Shown: positions 10,458-20,564, counted from the stretch's first letter. The stretch: 64,000 nucleotides of DNA from Anoxybacillus ayderensis (GCF_000833605.1 NZ_JXTG01000002.1:310001-374000); one strand, 5' to 3'. Notes: generated by a model from the letters alone, not told the origin. A program made the numbers and translations.

Positions 10458-10592
10458 TTGCTCGTTTTTTTCGACTTCAAGCAATTTTTGGACTAATATG
10501 TGCTGAGGCATGTGCATAATTTGTTCTAGCGGCACGTTCAATGCTTTAGCGAGCTTTTGCGCTGTTTCTAACGAAATTTGTAACGGTCGCAT
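10446..10592 (-). CDS. yycC: YycC-like 48-aa protein
   Basis: This small gene encodes 48 aa beginning MRPLQISLETAQKLAKALN and containing MHMPQHILVQKLLEVE. It resembles the YycC family of short conserved Bacillaceae proteins; the family name is from memory and the function is unknown. The ATG at 10592 has AAAGGAG eight bases upstream on the - strand. It is convergent with spo0A and divergent from yqiK. The sequence suggests two amphipathic helices and no membrane segment. Confidence 0.8.
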   Translation of the reverse strand: MRPLQISLETAQKLAKALNVPLEQIMHMPQHILVQKLLEVEKNEQQKR

Positions 10593-10647
10593 GAGTTCCA
10601 CTCCTTTCATATGTTAAGTATAAAACGTTTTTAAAGGTGGGAAAAGG

Positions 10648-11382
10648 ATGACACATATTTTTGCTCATCGCGGTTCAGCTGGGACGCATCCAGAGAATAC
10701 AATGGCCTCTTTTATAGAAGCAGCACGTGTTCATGCGGACGGGATTGAACTTGATGTACAACTTTCAAAAGACGGAGTCGTCGTCGTCATTCATGATGAA
10801 ACAGTCAATCGGACGACAGACGGAACAGGATGGGTTGGACAAATGACGTATCGGCAATTGCGAAAATTAAACGCCAACTATAAATTTAAACAATACGGGT
10901 TTTGTCCGATTCCGTCGTTACAAGAAGTGCTTGAGTGGGCACAACACACATCGTTGCTTATTAATATAGAATTAAAAAACAATCTTGTACCTTACGAACG
11001 ACTAGAAGAAAAAACAATTGAACTTGTCGAGCAATATCGTTTAGCATCGCGCGTCATTTTTTCATCGTTTAACCATGAAAGTATGGCAACATGTCATCAA
11101 TTAGCTCCTCATATTGAAACAGCGCTGCTATATATGGAAAAATTGCATCAGCCGTGGGATTATGCCCATACTTTACACGCTTTGGCGCTTCATCCGTATC
11201 ATCGCGCTGTAGATCGATTGTTTGTTGAAGCAGCTCATGCCAATCAATTGCTCATTCGTCCTTTTACAATCAATAAAGAAGAACAGATGAAAACGATGTT
11301 TCAATATGAAGTTGATGGGATATTTACAGATTTTCCTGAAAAAGCAAAAAACGTGCGCGAAAAAACGCTTCGATCATTGTGA
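10648..11382 (+). CDS. yqiK: Glycerophosphodiester phosphodiesterase
   Basis: This 244-aa GDPD-family enzyme hydrolyses glycerophosphodiesters to glycerol-3-phosphate and an alcohol. Family hallmarks are HRGSAGTHPENTMASF at the N-terminus (catalytic His, Arg), ELDVQLSKDGVVVVIHD (metal-binding Glu/Asp and catalytic His), and GIFTDFP at the end. No signal peptide is visible, so it is cytosolic. AAAGGTGG lies 7 nt before the ATG. The 3' end overlaps the convergent yqzF by 9 nt, and both share one hairpin. Confidence 0.92.
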   Translation: MTHIFAHRGSAGTHPENTMASFIEAARVHADGIELDVQLSKDGVVVVIHDETVNRTTDGTGWVGQMTYRQLRKLNANYKFKQYGFCPIPSLQEVLEWAQHTSLLINIELKNNLVPYERLEEKTIELVEQYRLASRVIFSSFNHESMATCHQLAPHIETALLYMEKLHQPWDYAHTLHALALHPYHRAVDRLFVEAAHANQLLIRPFTINKEEQMKTMFQYEVDGIFTDFPEKAKNVREKTLRSL

Positions 11383-11402
11383 ATCGAAGCGTTTCTTTTT
11401 TT
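11361..11402. terminator. Bidirectional terminator yqiK/yqzF
   Basis: AAACGCTTCGAT and ATCGAAGCGTTT form a 12-bp stem around CATTGTGA, with C-TTTTTTT on the + side and a T run on the - side. Both stop codons lie within the hairpin. Confidence 0.85.
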
Positions 11403-11628
11403 GAAAACGTGGTTGCACTTTGTTTCGTTTTCGATCGCGGTGCAAAATAAATCCTGCAATAAAGCTAAGACCGATGATAAAACAAAATAAACCGAGCAAA
11501 AATTGAATGACAAGTGAAGGGATCGGTGCGTGCAAAATACCAAACACCGTATCGCGCATCCATTTAATCCCTAGCGCTGCGATAAATCCTGGAATAAGTA
11601 AAATGAGTAGGGCAATCATTCGTTGCAT
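11374..11628 (-). CDS. yqzF: DUF2627-type small membrane protein
   Basis: This 84-aa protein has two hydrophobic segments (ALLILLIPGFIAALGIKW and LGLFCFIIGLSFIAGFIL) and a strongly basic tail (HRDRKRNKVQPRF). It matches the YqzF/DUF2627 family found in this position in Bacillus; its function is unknown. AAAGGG precedes the start on the - strand. It sits between yqiK and bkdR, as in B. subtilis. Confidence 0.75.
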   Translation of the reverse strand: MQRMIALLILLIPGFIAALGIKWMRDTVFGILHAPIPSLVIQFLLGLFCFIIGLSFIAGFILHRDRKRNKVQPRFQKKKRFDSQ

Positions 11629-11681
11629 AAAACAAAACCCTTTCCATTCGTTCTGTTTTCATCATAAATGTTTTTGTTTGT

Positions 11682-11710
11682 TTGTCAAGAAGGGAAAAAC
11701 AATGTATGAT
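11682..11710 (+). promoter_or_regulatory. Sigma-A promoter of bkdR
   Basis: TTGTCA (11682-11687) and TATGAT (11705-11710) are spaced exactly 17 bp apart, 42 bp before the bkdR start. Each hexamer differs from consensus at one base. Confidence 0.7.
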
Positions 11711-11751
11711 GAAAGCGTCTGCAAAAAATTGCAAACGAATAGGTGATGGGA

Positions 11752-13818
11752 ATGAAAAAAGTATTAATTGTTGGGGCAGGCAAAGGTGGAAGTGCATTAT
11801 TAAAAATGTTTCATGAAACGAAATTGATGGATGTCGTGGCGATTGTGGATCGAAACGAAGATGCCCCTGGGATAAAAGCTGCGCGCGAAATGGGGATCCA
11901 AACGAGCAAACATTGGCGCGATGTGTTAACAGATGATCTTGACATTATCGTTGAGGTCACAGGAGATGATGAAGTGTTTACTGCGTTGCGCAAAGAAAGT
12001 CCGGGGCATACGGTCGTTATTCCTGGTGATATCGCTTACATTATTGCGCAGCTTGTGGAAGAAAAAGAGCAACTCATTGCGACGTTAAAAACAGCAACAA
12101 CGAAACACGATTTAATTTTTCATTCTACGCATGACGGAATGATCGTCATTGACGAACGTGGTTTTGTCACTCATATGAATCCGAGCGCAGAAAAAATGAT
12201 TGGAAAAAGAAAAAAAGAAGTCATTGGCACGCATATTTTGCGTGTTATTCCAGCTAGCGGATTGCCGCGTGTATTACAAACGAGAGAAGTTGAGTTGAAT
12301 CAAGAATTAATATTAGAAAACGGAAAAAAAATGATTACGACACGCATCCCGCTTATTGATGAAACTGGAAAATTATTTGGTGCTTTCGCTGTATTTAAAG
12401 ACATTACAGAAGTTGTCCATCTAGCAGAAGAAGTAACGAATTTAAAAGAAATTCGCACGATGTTAGAAGCGATTATTCACTCTTCAGAAGAAGCGATTTC
12501 TGTTGTTGATGAATACGGTAACGGCATTTTAATTAATCCTGCATATACAAAATTAACAGGGTTAACAGAAGAAGAAGTGATCGGAAAACCGGCGACAGCG
12601 GACATTTCTGAAGGAGAAAGCATGCATATGAAAGTGTTGAAAACGCGGCGGCCGGTCAGAGGAGTGCGCATGAAAGTCGGTCCGAAAAAGCGCGATGTCG
12701 TTGTTAATGTTGCGCCAATTATCGTCGACGGCACGTTAAAAGGAAGCGTCGGTGTCATTCATGATGTATCAGAAATTGAACAGTTGACTTCTGAGTTACA
12801 ACGCGCCCGCCAAATTATTCGTACATTAGAAGCAAAATACTCATTTGATGATATTGTCGGCACATCAGAAGAGATGATGTTAGCGATTGAACAAGCAAAA
12901 TTAGCGGCGAAAACACCTGCAACGATTTTGCTTCGCGGGGAGTCGGGAACAGGGAAAGAACTGTTTGCCCACGCCATTCATAATGCTAGTGATCGAAAAT
13001 ATCATAAATTTGTTCGTGTAAACTGTGCCGCCATTTCCGAATCGTTGCTTGAAAGTGAATTGTTCGGCTACGAGGAAGGAGCGTTCTCAGGCGCAAGGCG
13101 CGGAGGGAAAAAAGGATTGTTTGAGGAAGCGAACAACGGAAGCATTTTTTTAGATGAGATTGGCGAATTATCCGCCAATATGCAAGCGAAATTGTTGCGT
13201 GTGTTACAAGAAAAAGAAATTGTGCGCGTCGGTGGCACGAAGCCAATTCCAATTAATGTGCGCGTCATTGCTGCGACGAATGTTCACTTGGAAAAAGCGA
13301 TTGCCGACGGGACATTTCGTGAAGACTTATATTATCGGCTCAATCGCATGCCGATTTACATTCCTCCGTTGCGTGCACGAAAGCAAGATATTCCTGCGTT
13401 ATGTGAACGGCTCATACAAAAACTAAATCAAGATTACGGGCGCAATGTGGAGGGAATTACGGATGATGCCCTTGCTTATTTACTGTCGTACGATTGGCCG
13501 GGAAATGTACGTGAACTAGAAAACGTACTAGGACGCGCGATGATTTTTATGAAATATAATGAAGTGATCATTGAACGAAAGCATATTTCATTGTTGCACA
13601 AATCGAAAGAGCCAGAACATCTTTCGTCCCATGAATTGTCTTATGGGCGTAAACCGCTAAACGAGCTCGTGGAGCAATACGAAGCGAAAGTCATTGAGAA
13701 CGTTTTACAAGCGTGCCAAGGAAATAAAACCGCAGCTGCCAAACAACTAGGCATTTCGATTCGAAATTTATACTACAAGCTTGAAAAGTATGGACTTGAT
13801 AAAAAAAGCATGCAATAA
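11752..13818 (+). CDS. bkdR: BkdR, sigma-54-dependent activator of the bkd operon
   Basis: An enhancer-binding protein of 688 aa. An N-terminal Rossmann-like segment ([17 protein letters not shown]) is followed by two PAS-type sensor domains (about 110-340), the AAA+ domain with Walker A GESGTGKE and the sigma-54 contact loop GAFSGA (consensus GAFTGA), and a Fis-type HTH at the C-terminus ([20 protein letters not shown]). The start is ATG 11752 with GGTG before it; the longer frame adds two residues. The substrate operon with a -24/-12 promoter follows immediately. The signal, probably branched-chain amino acids or their keto acids, is inference. Confidence 0.93.
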   Translation: MKKVLIVGAGKGGSALLKMFHETKLMDVVAIVDRNEDAPGIKAAREMGIQTSKHWRDVLTDDLDIIVEVTGDDEVFTALRKESPGHTVVIPGDIAYIIAQLVEEKEQLIATLKTATTKHDLIFHSTHDGMIVIDERGFVTHMNPSAEKMIGKRKKEVIGTHILRVIPASGLPRVLQTREVELNQELILENGKKMITTRIPLIDETGKLFGAFAVFKDITEVVHLAEEVTNLKEIRTMLEAIIHSSEEAISVVDEYGNGILINPAYTKLTGLTEEEVIGKPATADISEGESMHMKVLKTRRPVRGVRMKVGPKKRDVVVNVAPIIVDGTLKGSVGVIHDVSEIEQLTSELQRARQIIRTLEAKYSFDDIVGTSEEMMLAIEQAKLAAKTPATILLRGESGTGKELFAHAIHNASDRKYHKFVRVNCAAISESLLESELFGYEEGAFSGARRGGKKGLFEEANNGSIFLDEIGELSANMQAKLLRVLQEKEIVRVGGTKPIPINVRVIAATNVHLEKAIADGTFREDLYYRLNRMPIYIPPLRARKQDIPALCERLIQKLNQDYGRNVEGITDDALAYLLSYDWPGNVRELENVLGRAMIFMKYNEVIIERKHISLLHKSKEPEHLSSHELSYGRKPLNELVEQYEAKVIENVLQACQGNKTAAAKQLGISIRNLYYKLEKYGLDKKSMQ

Positions 13819-13886
13819 TATTCATAGTATGCAAAAAGTTGCAATGAAAAAATAAATAAAATAAAGCGTTTTCAATAACAAAAAAG

Positions 13887-13903
13887 TTGGCATGCTTTTT
13901 GCA
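13887..13903 (+). promoter_or_regulatory. Sigma-54 (SigL) promoter of the ptb-bkd operon
   Basis: TTGGCAT and TTGCA form a -24/-12 promoter with GG and GC exactly 12 bases apart (consensus TGGCAC-N5-TTGCW). It lies 44 bp before ptb and directly downstream of its activator gene bkdR. The sequence AAGCGTTTTCA (13865-13875), just upstream, resembles half of a CcpA cre site, so carbon control is possible. Confidence 0.88.
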
Positions 13904-13946
13904 AGAATAAAAAGTGACGAAAAAACAAAGGGGTTGAGCAGATGAG

Positions 13947-14849
13947 ATGAAGCTACAATCGTTAATCACCAAAGCAACCCAATTTCCTGAAGCAACCATA
14001 GCTGTTGCGGCAGCTGAAGACGAAGAGGTGTTAAAAGCAGTCGCACAAGCGTTACAAGCAGGATTCGGGCGATTTATTTTATATGGCGATGAATCCGTTT
14101 TATCGCGTCTTGTTCCCGAATATGTTCAAGACGAAAATCGCGATGCCATCCGCATCGTTCATGCTTCGACAAAAGAAGAATCAGCTCACATGGCCGTCAA
14201 AGCGGTACATGGAAAAGAAGCAAGCGTCTTAATGAAAGGGAACGTACCGACAGCAACGATTTTAAAAGCAGTGCTCAATAAAGAATATGGACTTCGCACA
14301 GGCCGTGTGTTATCACATGTTGCTTTGTTTGATGTGCCACATTATGGACGGCCGATTCTCGTCACAGATGCCGCGATGAACATTGCGCCTGATTTGCAAC
14401 AAAAAACAGAAATCATTATGAATGCGGTACAAGTGGCGAAAGCGATTGGTATTCATACACCGAAAGTTGCGCCGCTCGCCGCTGTTGAAGTTGTGAATCC
14501 AGCGATGCCAGCTACGATTGATGCAGCAGCGTTGTCGCTTATGAATCAACGCGGACAGCTAAAAGATTGTATCGTCGATGGCCCGCTCGCTTTAGATAAT
14601 GCCATTTCCGTTGAATCTGCCCAACATAAAGGCATTGAAAGTTCGGTGGCAGGACATGCTGATATTTTAGTTGTACCGAACATTGAAACAGGGAATGTGC
14701 TATATAAATCGCTCGTCTATTTTGCCCGCGCGCAAGTCGGAGCGATCATTGCTGGCGCGAAAGCACCAATTGTATTAACATCGCGCGCGGATTCAGCAGA
14801 AAGTAAATTGTATTCATTAGCATTAGCCATTTGTGCAACGAACGAATAA
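13947..14849 (+). CDS. ptb: Phosphate butyryltransferase
   Basis: The 300-aa product belongs to the phosphate acetyl/butyryltransferase family and converts butyryl-CoA or branched acyl-CoA plus phosphate to the acyl-phosphate. Conserved runs include [28 protein letters not shown], and the C-terminal [16 protein letters not shown]. The N-terminus [10 protein letters not shown] aligns with B. subtilis, so ATG 13947 is the start. However, the ribosome-binding site AAAGGGG is best spaced for another ATG five bases upstream that opens only ATG-AGA-TGA and overlaps the ptb start. First gene of the bkd operon; works with buk. Confidence 0.93.
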   Translation: MKLQSLITKATQFPEATIAVAAAEDEEVLKAVAQALQAGFGRFILYGDESVLSRLVPEYVQDENRDAIRIVHASTKEESAHMAVKAVHGKEASVLMKGNVPTATILKAVLNKEYGLRTGRVLSHVALFDVPHYGRPILVTDAAMNIAPDLQQKTEIIMNAVQVAKAIGIHTPKVAPLAAVEVVNPAMPATIDAAALSLMNQRGQLKDCIVDGPLALDNAISVESAQHKGIESSVAGHADILVVPNIETGNVLYKSLVYFARAQVGAIIAGAKAPIVLTSRADSAESKLYSLALAICATNE

Positions 14850-14865
14850 CAAGGGGGAACGAAAG

Positions 14866-15969
14866 ATGGAGATTTTCAAATATATGGAGCAATACGACTA
14901 TGAGCAATTAGTATTTTGCCAAGATAAAGAATCAGGATTGAAAGCGATTATCGCTATTCATGATACAACACTTGGACCAGCATTAGGCGGCACGCGCATG
15001 TGGATGTATGAATCAGAAGATGCAGCGATTGAAGATGCGCTTCGTTTAGCGCGTGGGATGACGTATAAAAACGCAGCAGCTGGGTTAAATCTTGGCGGTG
15101 GAAAAGCGGTCATCATTGGGGATCCGCGGAAAGATAAAAACGAAGCGATGTTCCGTGCGTTCGGTCGCTTTATTCAAGGATTAAACGGTCGCTACATTAC
15201 AGCGGAGGACGTTGGTACAACCGTTGCTGATATGGATATTATTTACGAGGAAACAGACTATGTAACAGGGATTTCACCAGCATTCGGTTCGTCTGGAAAC
15301 CCTTCTCCGGTTACTGCGTACGGCGTTTATCGTGGCATGAAAGCAGCAGCGAAAGAGGCTTTCGGTAGCGATTCACTTGAAGGAAAAGTGATCGCGGTAC
15401 AAGGAGTCGGTAATGTCGCTTACAATTTATGTCGTCATCTTCATGAAGAAGGGGCGAAGCTTATCGTTACAGACATTAATAAAGAAGCGGTGCAACGCGT
15501 TGTTGAAGAGTTTGGCGCACAAGCCGTTGACCCGAACGATATTTACAGCGTAGACTGCGACATTTTCGCTCCGTGTGCCCTTGGCGGTGTGATTAACGAT
15601 CAAACGATTCCTCAATTAAAAGCGAAAGTCATTGCAGGCGCTGCGAACAACCAATTGCGCGAAGCAAGACATGGCGACATCATTCATGAAATGGGTATCG
15701 TTTATGCGCCAGACTATGTGATTAACGCGGGCGGTGTCATTAACGTAGCGGATGAGCTATACGGATATAACCGCGAACGCGCGATGAAAAAAGTTGAACA
15801 AATTTATAACAATATTGAAAAAGTCATCGAAATTGCGAAGCGTGACGGCATTCCGACATACCAAGCAGCAGACCGTTTAGCTGAAGAGCGCATTGCAAAA
15901 ATGCGTCAATCACGCAGCCAATTTTTACAAAACGGTCAACACATTTTAAGCCGTCGTCGCACACGTTAA
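14866..15969 (+). CDS. bcd: Leucine dehydrogenase
   Basis: This 367-aa NAD-dependent enzyme deaminates leucine, valine and isoleucine to the branched 2-oxo acids used by the Bkd complex. The Glu/Leu/Phe/Val dehydrogenase signature with the catalytic lysine is visible ([14 protein letters not shown]), followed by the Rossmann motif [11 protein letters not shown]. The start is ATG 14866 with AAGGGGG upstream; the longer frame from 14833 runs back into ptb and has no homology. It ends 61 nt before buk, with a strong hairpin between. Confidence 0.95.
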   Translation: MEIFKYMEQYDYEQLVFCQDKESGLKAIIAIHDTTLGPALGGTRMWMYESEDAAIEDALRLARGMTYKNAAAGLNLGGGKAVIIGDPRKDKNEAMFRAFGRFIQGLNGRYITAEDVGTTVADMDIIYEETDYVTGISPAFGSSGNPSPVTAYGVYRGMKAAAKEAFGSDSLEGKVIAVQGVGNVAYNLCRHLHEEGAKLIVTDINKEAVQRVVEEFGAQAVDPNDIYSVDCDIFAPCALGGVINDQTIPQLKAKVIAGAANNQLREARHGDIIHEMGIVYAPDYVINAGGVINVADELYGYNRERAMKKVEQIYNNIEKVIEIAKRDGIPTYQAADRLAEERIAKMRQSRSQFLQNGQHILSRRRTR

Positions 15970-15974
15970 ACATA

Positions 15975-16004
15975 ACAAAGCGAGGACGTTCGTTCTCGCT
16001 TTGT
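15975..16004 (+). other. Intercistronic hairpin between bcd and buk
   Basis: ACAAAGCGAG pairs perfectly with CTCGCTTTGT across a 10-nt loop. No U-tract follows, so it is not a standard terminator. It may stabilise or process the bcd transcript within the operon. Confidence 0.6.
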
Positions 16005-16030
16005 CGATGATAAAAATGGAGGGGCAAACA

Positions 16031-17131
16031 TTGCAAGAACATTCATTTCGCATCTTAGTCATTAATCCGGGATCGACGTCAACAAAAATTGGCGTTTTTC
16101 ATAATGAACGCTCCATTTTTGAAAAAACGATTCGTCATGATACAGAGGCGTTACGAGCGTATAAAAAAATCATTGACCAATATGAATTTCGTAAACAAAC
16201 GATTTTAGAAACGCTTGATCATGAAGGGATAAATATTTCAAAGCTCGATGCGGTATGCGGACGCGGAGGCTTACTTCGCCCGATCGAAGGCGGTACGTAT
16301 GCTGTCAATGAGGCAATGTTACAAGACTTAAGACGTGGATACTCTGGTCAGCACGCGTCAAATCTCGGGGGCATTTTAGCTCACGAAATTGCTTCTGCAT
16401 TAAATATCCCAGCATTTATTGTCGACCCAGTCGTTGTAGACGAACTTGATCCGATCGCTCGCATTTCCGGTTTCTCGTTAATCGAGCGTCGCAGCATTTT
16501 CCATGCATTAAATCAAAAAGCGGTTGCTCGTCGCGTCGCCAAACAGATGGGGAAAGCGTATGAAGAAGTCAATTTCATCGTCGCACATATGGGCGGTGGA
16601 ATTACTGTTGGCGCGCATAAATGTGGGCGCGTCATTGATGTCAATAACGGATTAGATGGGGAAGGTCCGTTTAGCCCGGAACGTGCTGGGACTGTTCCAG
16701 CTGGCGATCTCGTCTCCCTTTGTTTCTCTGGTGAGTATTATCGTGAAGAAGTGATGCGCATGCTCGTTGGAGGAGGAGGTCTTGTTGGGTATTTAGGGAC
16801 GAATGATGCGGTGAAAGTTGAAAAAATGATTGAAAATGGTGATGAAAAAGCGAAACTCGTTTATAGCGCGATGGCATACCAAGTAGCGAAAGAAATTGGA
16901 GCTGCAAGCGCAGTGTTAGCCGGGAAAGTGGATGCCATCATTTTAACGGGTGGTTTAGCATACGGAAAACAGTTTGTGAAAGAAATTGCTGATCGGGTAC
17001 AATGGATTGCCGATGTCATCGTGCAACCAGGGGAAAATGAATTGCAGGCACTTGCTGAAGGGGCACTTCGCGTGTTGCGTGGAGAAGAAGAAGCGAAACA
17101 ATATCCACAAGCGGTCAAAACAACAGTTTAA
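16031..17131 (+). CDS. buk: Butyrate kinase (branched-chain)
   Basis: The 366-aa ASKHA-fold kinase converts acyl-phosphate plus ADP to the free acid and ATP, completing substrate-level phosphorylation after Ptb. Motifs are [13 protein letters not shown] at the N-terminus, the acetate/butyrate kinase signature around [12 protein letters not shown], and LTGGLAYGK. The longest frame starts at 16001, inside the intercistronic hairpin, but TTG 16031 has GGAGGGG six bases upstream and gives [14 protein letters not shown]. It lies 12 nt before lpdV. Confidence 0.93.
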   Translation: MQEHSFRILVINPGSTSTKIGVFHNERSIFEKTIRHDTEALRAYKKIIDQYEFRKQTILETLDHEGINISKLDAVCGRGGLLRPIEGGTYAVNEAMLQDLRRGYSGQHASNLGGILAHEIASALNIPAFIVDPVVVDELDPIARISGFSLIERRSIFHALNQKAVARRVAKQMGKAYEEVNFIVAHMGGGITVGAHKCGRVIDVNNGLDGEGPFSPERAGTVPAGDLVSLCFSGEYYREEVMRMLVGGGGLVGYLGTNDAVKVEKMIENGDEKAKLVYSAMAYQVAKEIGAASAVLAGKVDAIILTGGLAYGKQFVKEIADRVQWIADVIVQPGENELQALAEGALRVLRGEEEAKQYPQAVKTTV

Positions 17132-17143
17132 GGGGATGAAACG

Positions 17144-18565
17144 ATGGCTAAAGAGTACGATGTCGTGATACTTGGCGGTGGAACGGGCGGATATGTTGCC
17201 GCCATTCGTGCGGCCCAACTCGGTTTAAAAACAGCGGTTGTTGAAAAAGGAAAGCTTGGGGGAACGTGTTTGCATGCAGGATGTATCCCGAGCAAAGCGT
17301 TATTGCGCAGCGCAGAAGTGTATGCTCAAACGAAACAAAGCGAAACGTTTGGCGTGTTTGCTAGGGAAGTGCGTTTAGATTTTGCTCAAGTACAAGCGCG
17401 CAAACAGGCGATCATTGATCAACTGCATAAAGGGATCCACATGTTAATGAAAAAAGGAAAAATTGATGTATATGAAGGAACGGGACGCATTTTAGGACCT
17501 TCCATCTTTTCACCGATGCCTGGAACGATTTCTGTTGAGATGAATGATGGAACGGAAAATGAAATGCTCGTACCAAAATACGTCGTGATTGCAACAGGAT
17601 CTCGTCCGCGCACGTTACCGGGGTTAACCATTGATGGACAATTCGTTATGACGTCCGATGAAGCGTTGCGCATGGAAACGTTGCCAGCTTCCATTATCAT
17701 CGTCGGTGGCGGAGTCATTGGAATTGAATGGGCGTCAATGTTAAACGATTTTGGCGTAGATGTCACGGTCGTTGAATATGCTGATCGCATTTTACCAACG
17801 GAAGATCGCGACGTATCAAAAGAAATAGAAAAAATATTAAAACAACGTGGTGTACGCATCGTTACAAAGGCAAAAGTATTGCCTGACACGCTCGTTGTTG
17901 AGAACGGTGTACGCATTGAAGTAGAGATCAATGGACAAAACGAAACGTTTACAGCTGAAAAAATGCTCGTTTCCGTCGGACGTCAAGCAAACGTTGAAGG
18001 AATCGGATTGGAAAATACCGATGTTGTTATTGAAAAAGGATTTATTCAAACAAACGAGTATTATCAAACGAAAGAAAAACATATTTATGCGATTGGCGAT
18101 GTGATCGGTGGTTTGCAACTTGCCCATGTCGCTTCACATGAAGGAATCATCGCGATTGAACATCTTGCTGGAAATACTGTTCATCCACTCGATTATACGA
18201 TGGTGCCAAAATGTATTTACAGTCGTCCTGAAGCGGCAAGCGTTGGTTTAACAGAAGAAGAAGCGAAAACAAAAGGATATGACGTGAAAGTCGGCAAATT
18301 TCCGTTTAAAGCGATCGGCAAAGCGCTTGTGTACGGGGAAGCTGAAGGATTTGTAAAAATCGTCGCCGATGCAAAAACAGATGATGTACTCGGTGTGCAT
18401 ATGGTTGGCCCACATGTAACGGATATGATTTCTGAAGCTGGATTAGCGCGTGTGCTCAATGCAACACCTTGGGAAATTGCCCACACGATTCATCCGCATC
18501 CGACGCTGTCAGAAGCGATGATGGAAGCGGCGCTTGCTGTTGACGGAAAAGCGATTCATTTTTAA
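17144..18565 (+). CDS. lpdV: Dihydrolipoyl dehydrogenase of the Bkd complex (E3)
   Basis: This 473-aa flavoenzyme reoxidises the lipoyl groups of the branched-chain 2-oxo acid dehydrogenase. FAD-binding GGGTGGYVAAIRAAQLG, the redox disulfide GGTCLHAGCIPSKA, the NAD-binding GGGVIGIEWAS and the C-terminal dimer-interface His-Glu region (HPHPTLSEA) are all intact. AAGGGG precedes the ATG. Placed between buk and the E1 genes, it is a dedicated E3 rather than the pyruvate dehydrogenase copy. Confidence 0.95.
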   Translation: MAKEYDVVILGGGTGGYVAAIRAAQLGLKTAVVEKGKLGGTCLHAGCIPSKALLRSAEVYAQTKQSETFGVFAREVRLDFAQVQARKQAIIDQLHKGIHMLMKKGKIDVYEGTGRILGPSIFSPMPGTISVEMNDGTENEMLVPKYVVIATGSRPRTLPGLTIDGQFVMTSDEALRMETLPASIIIVGGGVIGIEWASMLNDFGVDVTVVEYADRILPTEDRDVSKEIEKILKQRGVRIVTKAKVLPDTLVVENGVRIEVEINGQNETFTAEKMLVSVGRQANVEGIGLENTDVVIEKGFIQTNEYYQTKEKHIYAIGDVIGGLQLAHVASHEGIIAIEHLAGNTVHPLDYTMVPKCIYSRPEAASVGLTEEEAKTKGYDVKVGKFPFKAIGKALVYGEAEGFVKIVADAKTDDVLGVHMVGPHVTDMISEAGLARVLNATPWEIAHTIHPHPTLSEAMMEAALAVDGKAIHF

Positions 18566-18576
18566 AGGAGGAATGA

Positions 18577-19578
18577 ATGATGGCGGAAAATCGTCATAAA
18601 CAACTCGGTTTAAGCGATGAAACCGTTTTACAAATGTATGAAACGATGGTGTTAGCGCGTAAAATTGACGAGCGGATGTGGTTGTTAAACCGCGCAGGTA
18701 AAATTCCGTTCGTTATCTCTTGCCAAGGACAAGAAGCGGCGCAAGTAGGGGCGGCATTCGCTTTAGATCGCACGAAAGATTACATCTTGCCGTATTATCG
18801 TGACATGGGTGTTGTATTAACGTTCGGTATGACACCGACAGAATTGATGCTTTCAGCATTTGCGAAAGCGGAAGATCCAAACTCTGGCGGTCGCCAAATG
18901 CCAGGGCATTTCGGGAAAAAGAAAAACCGAATCGTCACAGGTTCTTCCCCTGTTACAACACAAGTGCCACATGCGGTTGGCATTGCGTTAGCAGCAAAAA
19001 TGGAGAAAAAAGATTTCGTATCGTTCGTTACATTTGGAGAAGGGTCTTCGAACCAAGGTGACTTCCACGAAGGAGCAAACTTTGCAGGTGTTCATAAGCT
19101 GCCGGTCATCTTTATGTGCGAAAACAATAAATATGCCATCTCTGTTCCAATTGAAAAACAATTAGCATGCGAAAAAGTGTCAGACCGTGCGATCGGCTAT
19201 GGCATGCCAGGATATACAGTAGACGGTACAGATCCGCTTGAAGTATATCGCGTCGTAAAAGAAGCAGCAGATCGTGCGCGTCGTGGTGAAGGACCAACAT
19301 TAATTGAAACGGTTGCTTATCGTTTAACAGCGCATTCATCAGACGATGACGATCGTGCATATCGTACGCCAGAAGAAATTGCAGAAGCAAAATCAAAAGA
19401 TCCAATTTATTTATTTGCGAACTACTTAAAAGAAGTAGGCGTATTAACGGATGAGCTGGAAAAAGAAATTGTTGATCGCGTGATGAAACAAGTAAACGAA
19501 GCGACAGACTACGCCGAAAAAGCACCATACGCACAACCAGAACATGCGTTGAAATACGTGTACGCAGAGGAGGAATAA
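18577..19578 (+). CDS. bkdAA: Branched-chain 2-oxo acid dehydrogenase E1 alpha
   Basis: The E1 alpha subunit (333 aa) decarboxylates the keto acids of Val, Leu and Ile using thiamine diphosphate. The ThDP motif is visible as FGEGSSNQGDFHEGANFA with NNKYAI downstream, and RKIDERMWLLNRAGKIPF is the typical N-terminal block. AAAGGAGG lies before the start, and two adjacent ATGs (18577, 18580) are possible. It ends 2 nt before bkdAB, and the ribosome-binding site of bkdAB lies in its last codons. Confidence 0.95.
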   Translation: MMAENRHKQLGLSDETVLQMYETMVLARKIDERMWLLNRAGKIPFVISCQGQEAAQVGAAFALDRTKDYILPYYRDMGVVLTFGMTPTELMLSAFAKAEDPNSGGRQMPGHFGKKKNRIVTGSSPVTTQVPHAVGIALAAKMEKKDFVSFVTFGEGSSNQGDFHEGANFAGVHKLPVIFMCENNKYAISVPIEKQLACEKVSDRAIGYGMPGYTVDGTDPLEVYRVVKEAADRARRGEGPTLIETVAYRLTAHSSDDDDRAYRTPEEIAEAKSKDPIYLFANYLKEVGVLTDELEKEIVDRVMKQVNEATDYAEKAPYAQPEHALKYVYAEEE

Positions 19579-19580
19579 AC

Positions 19581-20564
19581 ATGCCTGTCATTTCATATAT
19601 CGATGCCGTTACGATGGCCATTCGCGAAGAAATGGAACGTGACCCGCGCGTATTCGTACTTGGAGAAGATGTTGGAAAAAAAGGGGGCGTATTTAAAGCG
19701 ACGCAAGGGCTTTATGATCAATTTGGGGAAGAGCGAGTCATTGATACGCCGTTAGCGGAATCTGCGATTGTTGGTGTCGGGATCGGTGCAGCGATGTACG
19801 GATTACGCCCAATTGCTGAAATTCAATTTGCGGATTTTATTATGCCTGCTGTCAACCAAATTATTTCTGAAGCGGCGCGCATTCGTTATCGTTCGAATAA
19901 CGATTGGAATTGTCCGATTGTTATTCGTGCTCCATATGGTGGCGGCGTTCACGGAGCGTTATATCATTCCCAATCTGTTGAAGCGATTTTTGCAAATCAG
20001 CCGGGATTAAAAATCGTTATGCCGTCTACACCGTACGATGTGAAAGGATTATTAAAAGCGGCGATTCGTGATGAAGATCCAGTGTTGTTCTTTGAGCATA
20101 AGCGCGCATATCGTCTCATTAAAGGGGAAGTTCCAACAGACGACTATGTGCTTCCGATCGGTAAAGCAGATGTCAAACGTGAAGGAGAAGACATTACAGT
20201 TATTACGTACGGCTTATGCGTTCATTTTGCTTTGCAAGCTGCTGAAAAATTGGCGCAAGAAGGCATTTCCGCTCACATTTTAGATTTGCGTACCGTCTAT
20301 CCGCTCGATAAAGAAGCGATTATTGAAGCAGCAAGCAAAACAGGAAAAGTATTGCTTGTGACAGAGGACAATAAAGAAGGAAGCGTCATGAGCGAAGTAG
20401 CGGCGATTATTGCAGAACATTGCTTATTCGATTTAGACGCACCAATTATGCGACTAGCTGGTCCAGACGTTCCAGCTATGCCATATGCGCCAACGATGGA
20501 AAAATTCTTTATGGTCAACCCAGATAAAGTCGAAAAGGCGATGCGCGAATTGGCGCAGTTTTAA
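19581..20564 (+). CDS. bkdAB: Branched-chain 2-oxo acid dehydrogenase E1 beta
   Basis: This 327-aa transketolase-like beta subunit pairs with BkdAA. The pyrimidine-binding region (FVLGEDVGKKGGVFKAT, ESAIVGVGIGAAMYGLRPI) and the C-terminal transketolase domain (ILDLRTVYPLDKEAI) are complete. GAGGAGG in the end of bkdAA serves as ribosome-binding site. Start MPVISYIDAV matches the family. Confidence 0.95.
   Translation: MPVISYIDAVTMAIREEMERDPRVFVLGEDVGKKGGVFKATQGLYDQFGEERVIDTPLAESAIVGVGIGAAMYGLRPIAEIQFADFIMPAVNQIISEAARIRYRSNNDWNCPIVIRAPYGGGVHGALYHSQSVEAIFANQPGLKIVMPSTPYDVKGLLKAAIRDEDPVLFFEHKRAYRLIKGEVPTDDYVLPIGKADVKREGEDITVITYGLCVHFALQAAEKLAQEGISAHILDLRTVYPLDKEAIIEAASKTGKVLLVTEDNKEGSVMSEVAAIIAEHCLFDLDAPIMRLAGPDVPAMPYAPTMEKFFMVNPDKVEKAMRELAQF

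Noticed and set aside
13865-13878. CcpA cre site upstream of ptb as a firm feature
   Set aside because: Only the right half matches (AAGCGTTTTCA); the TG of the left half is missing, so it is mentioned but not called separately.
17419-17931. 170-aa antisense open frame inside lpdV
   Set aside because: It lies wholly opposite a conserved enzyme gene, has no ribosome-binding site or family resemblance, and is an artefact of codon bias.
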